In this document: positions 10,501 to 20,795 of the stretch, piece by piece
Numbering within the stretch: the first letter of the stretch is position 1
How the letters are laid out: each line of letters opens with the position of its first letter
Source: Lentinus brumalis
Lineage: Eukaryota > Basidiomycota > Agaricomycetes > Polyporales > Polyporaceae
NCBI GenBank assembly: GCA_001792895.1
Contig: MARA01000004.1
Span: forward strand, 1,736,001 to 1,800,000
DNA: 64,000 nucleotides
Reading direction: 5' to 3'
Program-made: the position numbers and the translations under genes
Notes under the pieces: model-generated
Databases searched by the model: none
What the model was told of the DNA's origin: nothing
The model's input: the letters and a program-made list of their open reading frames with translations, nothing else

Positions 10501-13500
10501 TTGTGAGTCGGGGCATAAAGCCGTATCGAGGTGTCATGTATCTTGACGTGAACTCGCGTTCGCTCACTGGGAACGACAGATTCGAAAGCCTTGAGAGTTA
10601 CGGTGAGCGAAAGTCGACGATATACACAGAAGACCAAACTTACCCCTGGAGGCGCCTTGAAGAAACGACCAAGGTCAGCCGCCCATCCGATATCGGGAAA
10701 GAAGTTGTACGTAATGCCCGAGACAGTGAGTCGAATCCTTGACTCCTTGGCGGTAGTCCCCGGCACGATCAAGGATGTGAAGCGAAGCTTCAGAGCTGAC
10801 CGGCCTGACGTAGACTGATGTACTGTCAGAAAGGGAAATGCAAGTCGCTTTGTAATGCGCACCAGTGAGGGAGGCGCCGTCAATGACACGAAGCAGTTGC
10901 GATCAGAGCCCGTGGTGTCGTAGATGTTCAGGTCTGTAACGCCAACAGTCACAACCGTCTCATCCTAGGATGACTGGTGAGTTGGTCGCCTGCATTGAGG
11001 TTCACTCTTGACAAACCTTCCCCTCGGGCTTGAGCTCCAATAGCACGTCAACATCCGATGCTGCGATGTCGAACGGTCGGACAGTAACATGGCCACCATC
11101 TTCCCTTGGCACCAGTAAACTCAATACCGCTGTAAAACCTCAAATTAGAAAAGCCGTAAGGCGACGTGGGAGAAGCTACATACCTTCGGTAACAGCGACC
11201 TTGACAGCGGTCTCGCTCCGTGCGTCTTGTCGTCCTCGTATAGTGTTCGCAAGACTCGGTCCACCGCTCTCGGTGCCGCTGCCCACTGTACTGGCTCGCG
11301 CAAAGTACCTGCTACCGATGAGGCTCGAGTCGCTCCCCGCCCTCTGAGTCCCAGCGTCCGATTCTGCTGGCTCAGCGAACGCAGACTCCGCAAGTTGGGT
11401 GAGATCGTCAGCCCAAAGCTGCAGCCCATCCAAGAGTGGCTTCGACAGCTCCACATGGACAGACGGGAGATCGATGGATACCGTGGTCGATGTGACTTGA
11501 GGATCAGGTGCGGTAGGGGTCTTGCGAACGATGAGCTGCGGCCGGAGAATCTGGCTGGACGACTCTCGAGCCGGCGGTGTCCCAAATCCAAAATGGGGAT
11601 TGAGATCGCTCTCGCGATGGGAGAGGGAGCCTATGGATAGGATGCTGCGAGCCTTGGACTCGCCAACAATGGAGTAAGCCAAGACGATACGCTTCCATGC
11701 TGCCCCCAGAAGAACATTATCCTGTCCGGCTGGTCGCTGATTAGGTGTGTCAGTGCCATACAATTCTTCCGCGGTACCAAATCTCGCAGTGGGCGTGACT
11801 TCCTGCTCAGGAGAGGCTCCAGGCGTAAGTCGAAGATCGTGGATATCGAATACGACAGCACCAGCCCGAGGAGATCGATCCGCCGGGGGTGGTGTACGAA
11901 TCTCGAGGCGGAGCGCAGGTAGAATGACTGAGATCGCAGGTCCCTTGGGCTGGGGGCGTCTCTTCCTCTATGGGCAGTGTCAGCCACGTACAGAAGAGTA
12001 AGGGCGTAGGAATACCTACCACAGACCGTCTAGAAGTAGGCGTCGGTGGGGCATTGCTCTGACCCTGACCACGATAGTCGTAACCTAGATCCAGATCCTC
12101 CAATACGAGTTGCTCCAGCCGTCGCCGTTCGCGCTCCTGATCCGTGTCTCGATCAGGGAACCCTTGTAGAGCAGGACCGCGAGGTGTACTCGGGCGGTAC
12201 TCCTCGTCGAAATTGTTATCATGTGAGTACTCGTCCGGATCTGCTTCGTCCATTGCTCCCGCTTTGTCTCCACCGCGCCCAGCAGTGACTTCATCAAGGA
12301 ATTGCAGAACCTCACTCTTGCCGCCGTCCCACTTTCTGCCCAGAATCGTCCCCGTATCCACGAAGATATGCAGTGGCGCCAGAGAGACATGTACTTCTGG
12401 CACGTCGCGGCCGTCCTTGGGACGAGCACTACGGAACTTGACCGACAGCGCTGGAGCGGATGGCTTTGATGGTCCTTGCAGCCCCTTTCCCGGAGACGAC
12501 GACAGTCCAGCAAGGCCAAGCCTACCTGGTGATGAAGGAAGGGCTACAGGGATAGGGCGACCGGCTGGTGAACTGGACATCTTCGGAAGATCCACGGCTC
12601 GCCTGGGAGGACTAGCAGGACCGGGCGAAGCTTGACGAAGGTCGTCGTTCACAAGCTGTGATTGGGGCCGTGCTGATTGCTGGACAGACTTCGTCCTCCA
12701 GAGAGATAGCTTAGCAGTAGCGCTGCGCTGCGTGGGGTCTGTCCAGTCGGACAAGTCGAATGTAGGCAGCGAGGAGCTCGGCGAAGGCAGCGACGGATGC
12801 ACATGCGGCATCGAGTACTGGGTGGGAAGGTTCGGGTCCGTCATGAGTATTGGTGAGGCTGTCATCTTTGCCTTAGAGCCAGTACTGGGGACAAAGGCGA
12901 AAGCAGACAGCTCGGACATGGTGAATGTAGCAAATGTGGAAGGCGGTTCTGGTCGGAGGGAGGCTCGTTTACTGCTCTTAGAAGAGTCTCCTGAACGCTT
13001 CATGGTCAACGATGCCGAGAGACCCTCAAGGTGCACTCGTGTGTAGCCTTGCGGTAGCTGAGGGGGACGAGTGGGCGGGAGAAATAGTCAGTCAACGCGT
13101 CGTCCGGACTCGAACCCGATGTGCGGATATTAGGGAGGAGAAGGACGACGAAACCACGGATACGCAAGCCGCCTTCCACGTCATCGAACGGTATAGGCGA
13201 GCTGGGAATGCTACTTTGACCCGGACCTTGAGCTGGGGCAGGGGGTGCGCTGTGCGAGGCCCACATATCAGCAGCCTCGATGACGCTCCGTATCTGCCGA
13301 CCACTGAAAGCACAGGCCACAACACCGATAGTTAGCTCGATGCGGACCTTGTCCTGTCGTGGACCACCGGCCTCCACCTTGGCACGGCCTTGTTGGGCAG
13401 AAGTTGATGCTGTGCGAGGAGCAGCGGGTGCGGGATTTGGCCGGGACGGTGGTGGCGTGGTCAAACGAAGTTCGATGGGCTCTGAACCCAAAGACAGAAC

Positions 13501-15089
13501 AGTTTCATCCTCAATCTCACGCGTGCGCACTGCCCTAGGACGCTGCGACGAATTTGGAGGTGACTGCGGAGCGGAAGGCATAGGATCGACCTGCGAGGAT
13601 TGTACCGGGCTGCCAGACACTCCGCTGCTTATTTCCTCTAGGGGTCGGAAGGAAGACACGCTGGTGGCTTCACCAGCGTCATCAGGAGTCGGACTACGGG
13701 AATGGGCAGGCTCCTCCTCCGGTATGTCATCAAGCGCAGTATCGGGCTCGGTCGCGGAGATGGCACTCTGATACATACTGCTTGCCACAGAGCTCGCTGG
13801 GGACGCAGGCCTCGGAGGTAGCGCCGCGATCGACTGCGACATGAACAATTGAGTCTCCTCGTCAAGGTCCGAAGAATCTGAGTACGGGGAGGATGGCTCG
13901 ATCTCCACTGGGGGAGCCGAGTCGTCCCGAGAAGACAACTCGGGCGAGGACGGCGCAGGAGGGACCATGGGAGATGGAGAGGCTGGTGGAGGAGTCGCGG
14001 GAGAGACGACGTCTGGAGATGCGGGCTGAGGAGTAGTTGTCCGCCAAGGAGTATCAGGCACCTCGCGGACGGAGACGGTTGGGGAAGATGTCGCACTCTT
14101 GGGCAAAGAGACGGTTGGGGAAGCCGTCGCACTCTTGGGCAGAGAGACGGCAGCTGGCGGACTCCATGACTGTGGACTCAATGGCCGCAGACAACGCGTC
14201 GTCACTGTGACTCCAGTTATGGTTACCTTGCGAGTCTCTCCCACAGGACGCGCATCCGATGATGCAGGGGCGGAAGTATCCGCCGCACGAGGGGCCGAGT
14301 CAGGCGATACCGTCTCGTACCGCAGATGCGGAACAATGACCGTGAAGCTGGCCTGCTGGGGATTGACTATAGTGATCTTGGTGTCCGTGGCATCAAACTC
14401 GAAGCGGGCAAGCAATCGCTCAATCAATGTCGCGAAGATAGAAACCCCTGGAGGGTCGGCTTCGTTGAAGTGAACATCCTCTTCGGAGATGAATGGGTCA
14501 AGACCACCGGGTACATTGTCCTCAAACACAGATGATTGGGATACGCCGTGGTCGGGATGCATAGATTCCCTGAGAGTTGCTTCTTCGTTCGGTGTGAGCT
14601 CTTCGTGGATGAAGGTCTCCGCAACCGAAGCGACGGAGTCGGCCAAATTGTCCACAAACTGCCGTTCGGAATGGGGGGCTACCGTGGGCTCAAGGTAGAA
14701 TGTGAGATGAAGGGACTCCAGTGAGAGTCCGACAGAGGAGGTGAGGGGGTTCGGCCAGGGTATGCGCGCGGTGACCTTGCCTACAGAGCCGTCGTGCAGC
14801 CGTATAGGCAAGCCAGATATCAGTGAGTTGATGGCCTGAAACTTCAGTATAGCGATAGAGTGAGGAAGACGTGATGAGAGCTGACCTCATTATTGAGCTC
14901 TAGGTCGCGGACCTGCACGTAACCTGACCCAATCTGCGAATCCACCTGCTGAACATCGAGCTGACCAGGCTTCAGGAAGTGTCCGAGAGACTGTCTGAGA
15001 GCAAATGATATAAAGCGCTTCTGGATGCTTGACGGAAGAGAGAAGTCGATTGCAGGTAATGAGGGGAGCCACGAGAACGACGGAAGCAT
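7593..15089 (-). CDS. ATG2: Autophagy-related protein 2 (lipid-transfer protein)
   Basis: ATG2 bridges the ER and the growing phagophore and transfers lipid; it works with Atg9 and Atg18. The N-terminus (ATG at 15087-15089) reads MLPSFSWLPSLPAIDFSLPS, then QSLGHFLKPGQLDVQQVDSQ and IGSGYVQVRDLELNNE. After an intron it continues AINSLISGLPIRLHDGSVGK and ARIPWPNPL, the chorein/ATG2 N-domain. Most of 13.0-14.8 kb is one 600-codon exon with a long Ser/Pro/Thr-rich disordered insert, including a 36-bp tandem repeat. The remaining exons run down to 7593 and end in the ATG2 C-terminal region (KPMIGATEAVSKTLLGLQNT, final EAKYKQR). Around ten introns; total near 2,200 residues, normal for the family. 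A nearby in-frame TTG upstream of the ATG is not needed. Confidence 0.93.
14074..14145. repeat. 36-bp tandem repeat within ATG2 coding sequence (two units)
   Basis: Two adjacent 36-bp units differ at only a few bases; the start of a third unit (GACGG) follows. On the minus strand they encode the 12-residue unit SLPKSATASPTV / SLPKSATSSPTV in the disordered insert of ATG2. The in-frame length suggests copy-number variation without frameshift. Confidence 0.85.
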
Positions 15090-15510
15090 GGTAGTGGAAT
15101 GCAAGATGCCCGGTATTGTCGGATTATAGAATACAGCAGATTGTGCGAAACGAGATAGTGAACAGCAGAAGAAAGCTGGGAGAACTATGTGTGGTCAGAG
15201 GCTCGGACGTGTCATGGGGGTCGTTGCGGAGACGTGGAGGGCGGGGGCGGGGTGCAGGACGCGGCCGGAGGACGACGCGGAGAGCGGACTGCGACAGGCA
15301 GCATTGCGCCATCACGTGGGAGAGATCGTATCGTCGATCCGATCGGGCAGCAGTGGGCGGCACAAGAACAAACTGTGTGCTATCGCAAAGTATCGCAACC
15401 AGAGGTCCAGAACGCATAAGTCACTGACTTACAGTACATCGACCGAGTCCGAGTGACTCTCTTCCATCCAAGTCACAGCACTCCGGGTCGCCCGACGCCA
15501 GCCACAACCG
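15090..15510. promoter_or_regulatory. Shared upstream region of ATG2 and the GDSL esterase
   Basis: The two genes are divergent with 421 bp between start codons. The centre is GC-rich (GGCGGGGGCGGGG-type tract around 15240) and no gene-like frame is supported. I see no specific operator. Confidence 0.4.
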
Positions 15511-16599
15511 ATGGCCGCAGACCCGAATGTGATCCGCCCAAGCTGGCGGGGCTATGGCGGCCTCAGATACTTGGTGATTTTGTAGGGATCCCAGTGGATT
15601 TCGTCCGATTTCTCTTCTAAATAACCGTCTCAATATAGCGGCGACTCCTACTCGGACGTCGGCTATGACTACACCGACCAGTCCACCATCCCGACCGACG
15701 AGACGCCTCTTGGCATCGAGTACCCTGGCGTTACTTGGGCAGAGCCCGCCATGCCAAACTGGGTCGGCTATCTCATCACAGAATACAGCCCATACACGCG
15801 CCTTCTCGTCTATGACTACGCCGTTGGAGGTCACGCCGTCAGCGATGTCCGCAAACAAGTCCAGGTCAATTTCCTACCGCGCGTCGGTGAGAAGCCTTCC
15901 TGGGCTCGTTGGACCGCGGAGGATTCGCTATTTGGTACAACCCTTCCCTCGCTCGAGAGATCTTAAACGTTCTAATGAAGTGCTTACATTAGTCACCTGG
16001 GTTGGCATCAATGACTGCGGGTGAGCCCAACTCACGCGCAATCTAGGGTGATACCTCATATTCAGGGTCCTTGTAGACGGCTGGACATCGGCTCTATTCC
16101 CTCGGCGGTGGAGGAGCTGTTCGTCGAACAAGAATGCCTCTACAAGGCAGGCGCACGCAATTTCTTGTTCATCGACGTTCCACCGATCCATCGGACACCT
16201 GTTGGTTCGTGAAAGTACCGCAGATGCAAACATGTTCTTACAACTCCCACAGGTGTGATGATGGCAAACTATCACACCGATGATTTCAGTCGACGTCAGA
16301 TATACACAGTCTGGAACACAGAACTGCGCGAACACATTTCCAAGTTTTCAGCAGATCACCTGGACGCAACCACCTTTCTCTTCTCTTCGTGGGACACCTT
16401 CACTCGCGTGCTCGACAATCCTGAAGCGCACGGATTTCCTCCGGAGCATATTGCACGATCTGGCGGCGACATCTGGGCCGACAACTTGCACCCATCGACG
16501 AAGATGCACGATTGGATCGCACACGATGTAGCCGAATTTTTGCACGCTCATCCCGCATACGTTGCAATGGGAGAGGGTTTGGATAGAGGAGACACGTGA
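15511..16599 (+). CDS. GDSL/SGNH-type esterase (carbohydrate esterase family 16-like)
   Basis: Serine hydrolase of the SGNH superfamily; fungal relatives deacetylate acetylated sugars or xylo-oligosaccharides. Five exons: 15511-15581, 15639-15934, 15993-16020, 16077-16204, 16253-16599. The first intron splits the nucleophile block, which reads YLVIFGDSYSDVGYDY after splicing (catalytic Ser in GDSY). Block II Gly is in DYAVGGHAVSDV, block III Asn in VTWVGINDCG, and the Asp/His pair in ADNLHPSTKMHDWIA. No signal peptide is seen at the chosen start (MAADPNVIRPSWRGYGG), so an intracellular enzyme or an extra 5' exon is possible. The family is clear; the exact substrate is inference. Confidence 0.88.
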
Positions 16600-16819
16600 A
16601 ACACACGTTCAAGGAATTGTTTTAATGATACCAAGGGAAATAATAGACGCATATCAATAAGGGAGGACACATGAGGCAGCATTCAGAGAGAAGTAAGACT
16701 CGCAAAAGAATTTCTGTTGACACTTGCAGCATGGGAAATATTGCACGTCTTCATAACACCGTAATTGGCCATGACCTAACATCGCAGGTCGCCAGTCTCC
16801 TAGGCAGGCTGGGCCGTCG

Positions 16820-17116
16820 CTAAATCTTGTGGTTAACATCGCCCCTACTCAGCTTTACGAGGGTGGGCGTACTAACCGGGGTCTGCTGGAAGTGTTTTGC
16901 CAGTTCACGACATTGGTCGCTATAGCTGTATAGGGTAGCTTCACAATCTGCCGCCAGCCGCCGCTGGCGTGACGACCTGATGCGTGCCATTCCCCTACGA
17001 AAGGCTGATTCCTTCTCCGTGAAACTTCGGCCAGTGCTCTCCTCCATTTGAGCCACAAGCATGGCGAGCGAGACTTCTGGCTCGGTGGTCGTACGCGTTC
17101 TTCGGTGCGTGCTCAT
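16820..17116 (-). CDS. Small hypothetical protein, about 80-98 aa
   Basis: Single open frame starting MSTHRRTRTTTEPEVSLAML, predicted largely helical and charged (SFTEKESAFRRGMARIRSSR). The last 18 codons could instead be an intron, since a GTTAG donor follows QQTP and an AG lies just before a TAG stop. No family recognised. Kept because the frame is complete and helical with no competing gene, but it could be spurious. Confidence 0.4.
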   Translation of the reverse strand: MSTHRRTRTTTEPEVSLAMLVAQMEESTGRSFTEKESAFRRGMARIRSSRQRRLAADCEATLYSYSDQCRELAKHFQQTPVSTPTLVKLSRGDVNHKI

Positions 17117-17531
17117 GATTGTATCTTAGTCGTGAACGAGGAGGGGAAGGGGGCGAATGGGGGATGAAGCCGGTACCGCTCAAGAGTCCCGTATAAGTAC
17201 CTGCTAGATGCCGGATGCAGATGCAGACGGAAAGGCAGACGGGTGCGTCAGTGACACTGCTTCTTCTATGGCCTCCTCGAGCCTGGCAACTTCTTCGATC
17301 GCATTCCAGACCATGGGGGTGCGGCGGCCAGCCCCCTCAGGCTCAATCAGGCTTGACGGTATTCCAATACTAGTAACTTAGTAGTAAGTACAGCGCCGCA
17401 CGGACTTCGTGCTGTGCAAAGAGCGCGAGCTAAGTATCGACGAAAAAAGTATCTCAGACTACTTATAGGAGGCGATCGCTGAGCCGGGGTGCGCATTCGA
17501 AGTCGGACGGGTCGCCAGGTGCGGGTGCCTC
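17117..17531. other. Intergenic, no supported gene
   Basis: Region between the small minus-strand frame and the 3' end of the RPA2 paralogue. It holds a short AT-rich patch around 17360-17385 (ACTAGTAACTTAGTAGTAAG) and nothing else that I can interpret. Confidence 0.5.
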
Positions 17532-18984
17532 TTAAGGACTTGTGGGGTAGTGACTGGTCCTGATGGCATAGTGACCGGTGTCGATAGTAGTTTCAATAAA
17601 TCCTTCGTTCACGAGGAAGTCCAGCTCGTCGCTGGAGATGCCGCCATCAACTTCGGCAACGAATGCTTCGACAGGACAGACGCAGAGACCCACCCGATCT
17701 GTTCCGCAGTTGGATTGTGATGCGCTACCCCTCTGGAAATAGTGAACACGTCCGATCCTCCCTCCGCGTATTGCGTATTCAGAATCTGAAGGAGGATGGC
17801 TCGTTGGAGGACGGTCAAGTGGGCATACGGATCTCGTTTGATTCCCGACTGGCGACGTCCCGCTCCTCCTACATATTCAGACACTCGTCATTAGGCCGAA
17901 TCACAATCGTAGGGACGTAGATGGCTATGGACTGACCGGATGACCCCTGTGCTGTCATGTCTCTCCGCGGGGTTTGGGGAGGGGAACGTCCGGACGCCGC
18001 CGGGCGCGGGGACGTATCGGAGGACTGGGGGACACTGCCCGCGACGCAACGTCTGCAGTAGCTGACTGCACATGTTGAGAAGGCTCAACGGACTGCGGAC
18101 GAACGGCCGCGAGTGAGGGCTCCGGAGAAGTTGGCCTTCGTCGTGCTGTTTGGTCACTGCGAGAAGGACTAGCAGGTGTCGTGGGATCTGTGTCTGTGCA
18201 GGCGACCCCAGCACCAGTACTAGTACCAGCGGCGCGTTGGGGAGTGGGAGGAACGCTGCGAGGCAAACACGGCTCCTGCGCCTCACTGGAGGCAAATCTA
18301 GGTTTCGCTTGGACGAGAACCGAAGTAGGCTGCGATCAAGAGGAGTCAGCCTCGCGGGATATGCAGTAACAAAGACGGCACCTACGGGTGGCCCACGCTC
18401 GAAACACAGCGTCACAAACGCAGCCTGCATTAGATGGAAGAACAGCCGATCCGCTGGGTCATCCAATGCGCGAATGCTCTTGACAATAAGTACGTTATTT
18501 GAACCGGACTGCGTCTTGGTATCTAGGTGTCCAACCACCTGCACGTATCCGGAGTGACCCTCGCGAAGGGTCTCACCGCCATCGGAGCGCCATTGCCTTG
18601 CTGACATCCGGCTACCTGTACCATCTTCGAGGACATAAGTAATCGAAGAAGGACGCCCCTGAACATCCATGACTTGAGCGACGGTAGAAACCTGGCGCCA
18701 TGCAGTGTCAGTGGCCCGAGCGAGGTGAGCAACAAGCTCTGATCTTTCGCACTCTATCAATGGCGATTTCGCCTATGGAGAACTTGGCATCCGAATAGGG
18801 CCGGCTTGCACTGAGCAATTGGCGGATTGTAACGGGTCGAATCCCAGTTGCGGAGGACGAGGCCTGGGCATGACATGTACAGTCAGAAGAGATTTGGATC
18901 CGATGGGACCAGCGACCTCAGGCTCACCAAGTCCTGCAGCTGCTCGATCTCAACATCAGCCAAGGAGTCATCGTGTGAGGTCAT
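17532..18984 (-). CDS. RPA2-like protein: diverged second copy of the replication protein A 32-kDa subunit
   Basis: Middle subunit-type ssDNA-binding protein. Start ATG 18982-18984 (MTSHDDSLADVEIEQLQDL). Later exons give SATGIRPVTIRQLLSASRPY and FSIGEIAIDR. The OB fold continues VSTVAQVMDVQGRPSSITYV, LEDGTGSRMSARQW, GYVQVVGHLDTKTQSGSNN and the helix RLFFHLMQAAFVTLCFERGP. Then comes a long Ser/Pro-rich linker with many SP/TP sites (for example RSVPPTPQRAAGTSTG), and a winged-helix domain (HLTVLQRAILLQILNTQYAE ... FLVNEGFIETTIDTGHYAI). It lacks the Gly/Tyr/Ser-rich N-terminus seen in the neighbouring copy. The last intron as read is only 28 bp, so that junction may be wrong. It lies in the same orientation 282 bp downstream of canonical RPA2, consistent with an old tandem duplication. 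Confidence 0.82.
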
Positions 18985-19266
18985 GTTAAGAGACAGGTAG
19001 CGTGCGGGTCGTAAGATCAAGGCATCCTCTCAGAGGCTTCCGCAGCCGGTACCGGTGGAGGGTGCCGAAGAAGTCCGCTATCGATTATGGGCAACGCGAC
19101 ACCCTTGATTGGAAACTAGTACTACATAGTGCCCGCTTGGGCTCGTTCCGCGGCTTTCACAACCGAGTGAACTGGAAGCACCATAGTGTCTACACCCGTC
19201 AAGAACAAGCCAGAAAGCATCGCAGTTACAATACAATACAATACACGATGAGGGACTTTCGCTCTC

Positions 19267-20453
19267 TCATTCAGACACGAGGAAATGAGACTCGTCAATC
19301 GTGGTATACACGTGCCCGTCGTCCATGAGCTCATCCAACGCCTTGCTGCTTAACTGCGTCAGACCACGCGCGCGGCACAATGACTGATACGTTGAACACT
19401 AACCTGATGAGGTTGGCGTCTCCCACTCCGCCCGAGGATGCAACATGTCTCGCAATTGCTGCGACATGTATGCCCTCATCCGTTTTGGGTTGTGAGAGCA
19501 TGAAATCGACGATTTGACGTTGTAAGGGCGACAGAGACGCATACGCGTTGTTGTTTGCGGTGGAACGTGCCCCGGCCGTGTAAACCGACGCTGATGGCGC
19601 GGATCCCGTGTTGACTGCATTGGCGTTCTTCACTACTCCGCCCTCGCTCGGCCGAGGCGGCTACACAGAGTTCAGCACGTATTCCCAAGCACGACGGACG
19701 TGGACGTACAGGGCCACGTTCAAAGATCAGTTCTGTTGTTGCCACATTGGCAATGTGGTGCATGAGCTCGTCTGCAACTGTCTCCCTTGCGATCTCTCGG
19801 ATATGTGTAGCGGTGATGTAGCGCTTCTGGCCAAACATCTTGAGAGATCCTAGGACCCGAACGTAAGAGCTCTCGCTTGGAGGTCGTCAGCGCATGCAAC
19901 AAATGCTTCACGATATGTCATGAACTCACCTAATTTCTCGCTTTGTCTCATCATCGCTGTTGGGATCCACCCACTGCCGAGCCTCGTAATTGGCTGTTCC
20001 ATCATCGAGCAGATAGACAACATTCGTCGTCTGTGCCTGTACGCTAAGAACTGCGGCGACGACCATCACCTTGCGGAAAATGAGAGACAGCTCTGCACTG
20101 ATAGCTTAACAACACACTTGTCCGACTTCCTGTTCTCCTATCTTCCAGGGCGCGTCCGAGTGTTCTTGACTGGCCTCGGCGAGCTGCCTGAGGGTCACTG
20201 GGCGGATCGAGTGCGAAGTAGCGGGCTGTGCCAACGACGCGGATGGCGCGAATACTCTTCAGAGGGATAGGGGGAAGCGAAAGAGAATTGACTGACCCGG
20301 GTACTACCTCCAGGGCTACCTCCCCCGCTGCCAAACGGTGAGCCTTGAGACATATAACCTCCTCCACCTCCGCCGTAGAACGGGCTGTCGACTGAACAGG
20401 CGAGGTCAGCGCTGCTGAGTTCTGTGTTAGATTGATGACTGACATCCACTCAT
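19267..20453 (-). CDS. RPA2: Replication protein A 32-kDa subunit (RPA2)
   Basis: Subunit of the trimeric eukaryotic ssDNA-binding complex, phosphorylated in S phase and after damage. ATG at 20451-20453; a short intron after ATG-A leads to DSPFYGGGGGGYMSQGSPFG, the typical Gly/Ser-rich phospho-region. Then SIRPVTLRQLAEASQEHSDA and WKIGEQEVGQ, the OB-fold exon VMVVAAVLSVQAQTTNVVYL with DDGT and EARQWVD, SLKMFGQKRYITATHIREI, a short linker, and the winged helix (YASLSPLQRQIVDFMLSQ ... SSKALDELMDDGHVYTTIDE) ending HFLVSE. The length matches ordinary RPA2. The junction of the first two long exons has alternative solutions. Its upstream region holds ACGCGT and several ACGCGAC motifs, fitting G1/S control. 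Confidence 0.93.
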
Positions 20454-20542
20454 TACGTGTGCTGTGCTTTGCAAGGACAGATGGCGAGGAGGGATGAGGC
20501 AAGTGAGTTAGGGAGCGTGTGGTGGTGGACGTATGTAGACCA

Positions 20543-20620
20543 GACGCGACAGGCGCGTGTCGCGCGACAAAAGGTACGGCGTGACAGTGACGCGACGCGT
20601 CCGGGATGGATGACGCGACA
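20543..20620. promoter_or_regulatory. CGCG-rich element upstream of RPA2, with one ACGCGT (MCB) and repeated GACGCGAC
   Basis: Within 78 bp, 90-170 bp upstream of the RPA2 start, the sequence has ACGCGT at 20595-20600 and three copies of GACGCGAC. ACGCGT is the MluI cell-cycle box that MBF-type factors bind in yeasts to drive replication and repair genes at G1/S. The role here is inferred. Confidence 0.5.
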
Positions 20621-20795
20621 GTCACACAGGCGCTGCAGAAGCGCTGAAGCAGCTTCAAGTTCAACTGAGTGAACGTGCATAGATATGTATTGCAATTATG
20701 TATGCCAGTGAAGTATGTGTATGCTGAGTGGTGATGTTCATGCCATGCCATGTCTACTACAAGATCGTCAGTCCGTTCAGGCCCCGTCTATATCA

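Noticed and set aside
13098..13120. tRNA-like T-arm sequence on the minus strand (CGGGTTCGAGTCC)
   Set aside because: It lies in the long ATG2 exon (NIRTSGSSPDDALTDYF), and no acceptor stem or anticodon arm surrounds it.
12046..14473. Long plus-strand open frames opposite ATG2 (for example 13280-13771)
   Set aside because: They are antisense shadows of a high-GC exon with strong ATG2 homology on the other strand.
18825..18850. GGGTCGAATCCC resembling a tRNA T-arm
   Set aside because: It encodes part of the conserved GIRPVTIRQLL block of the RPA2 paralogue on the minus strand.
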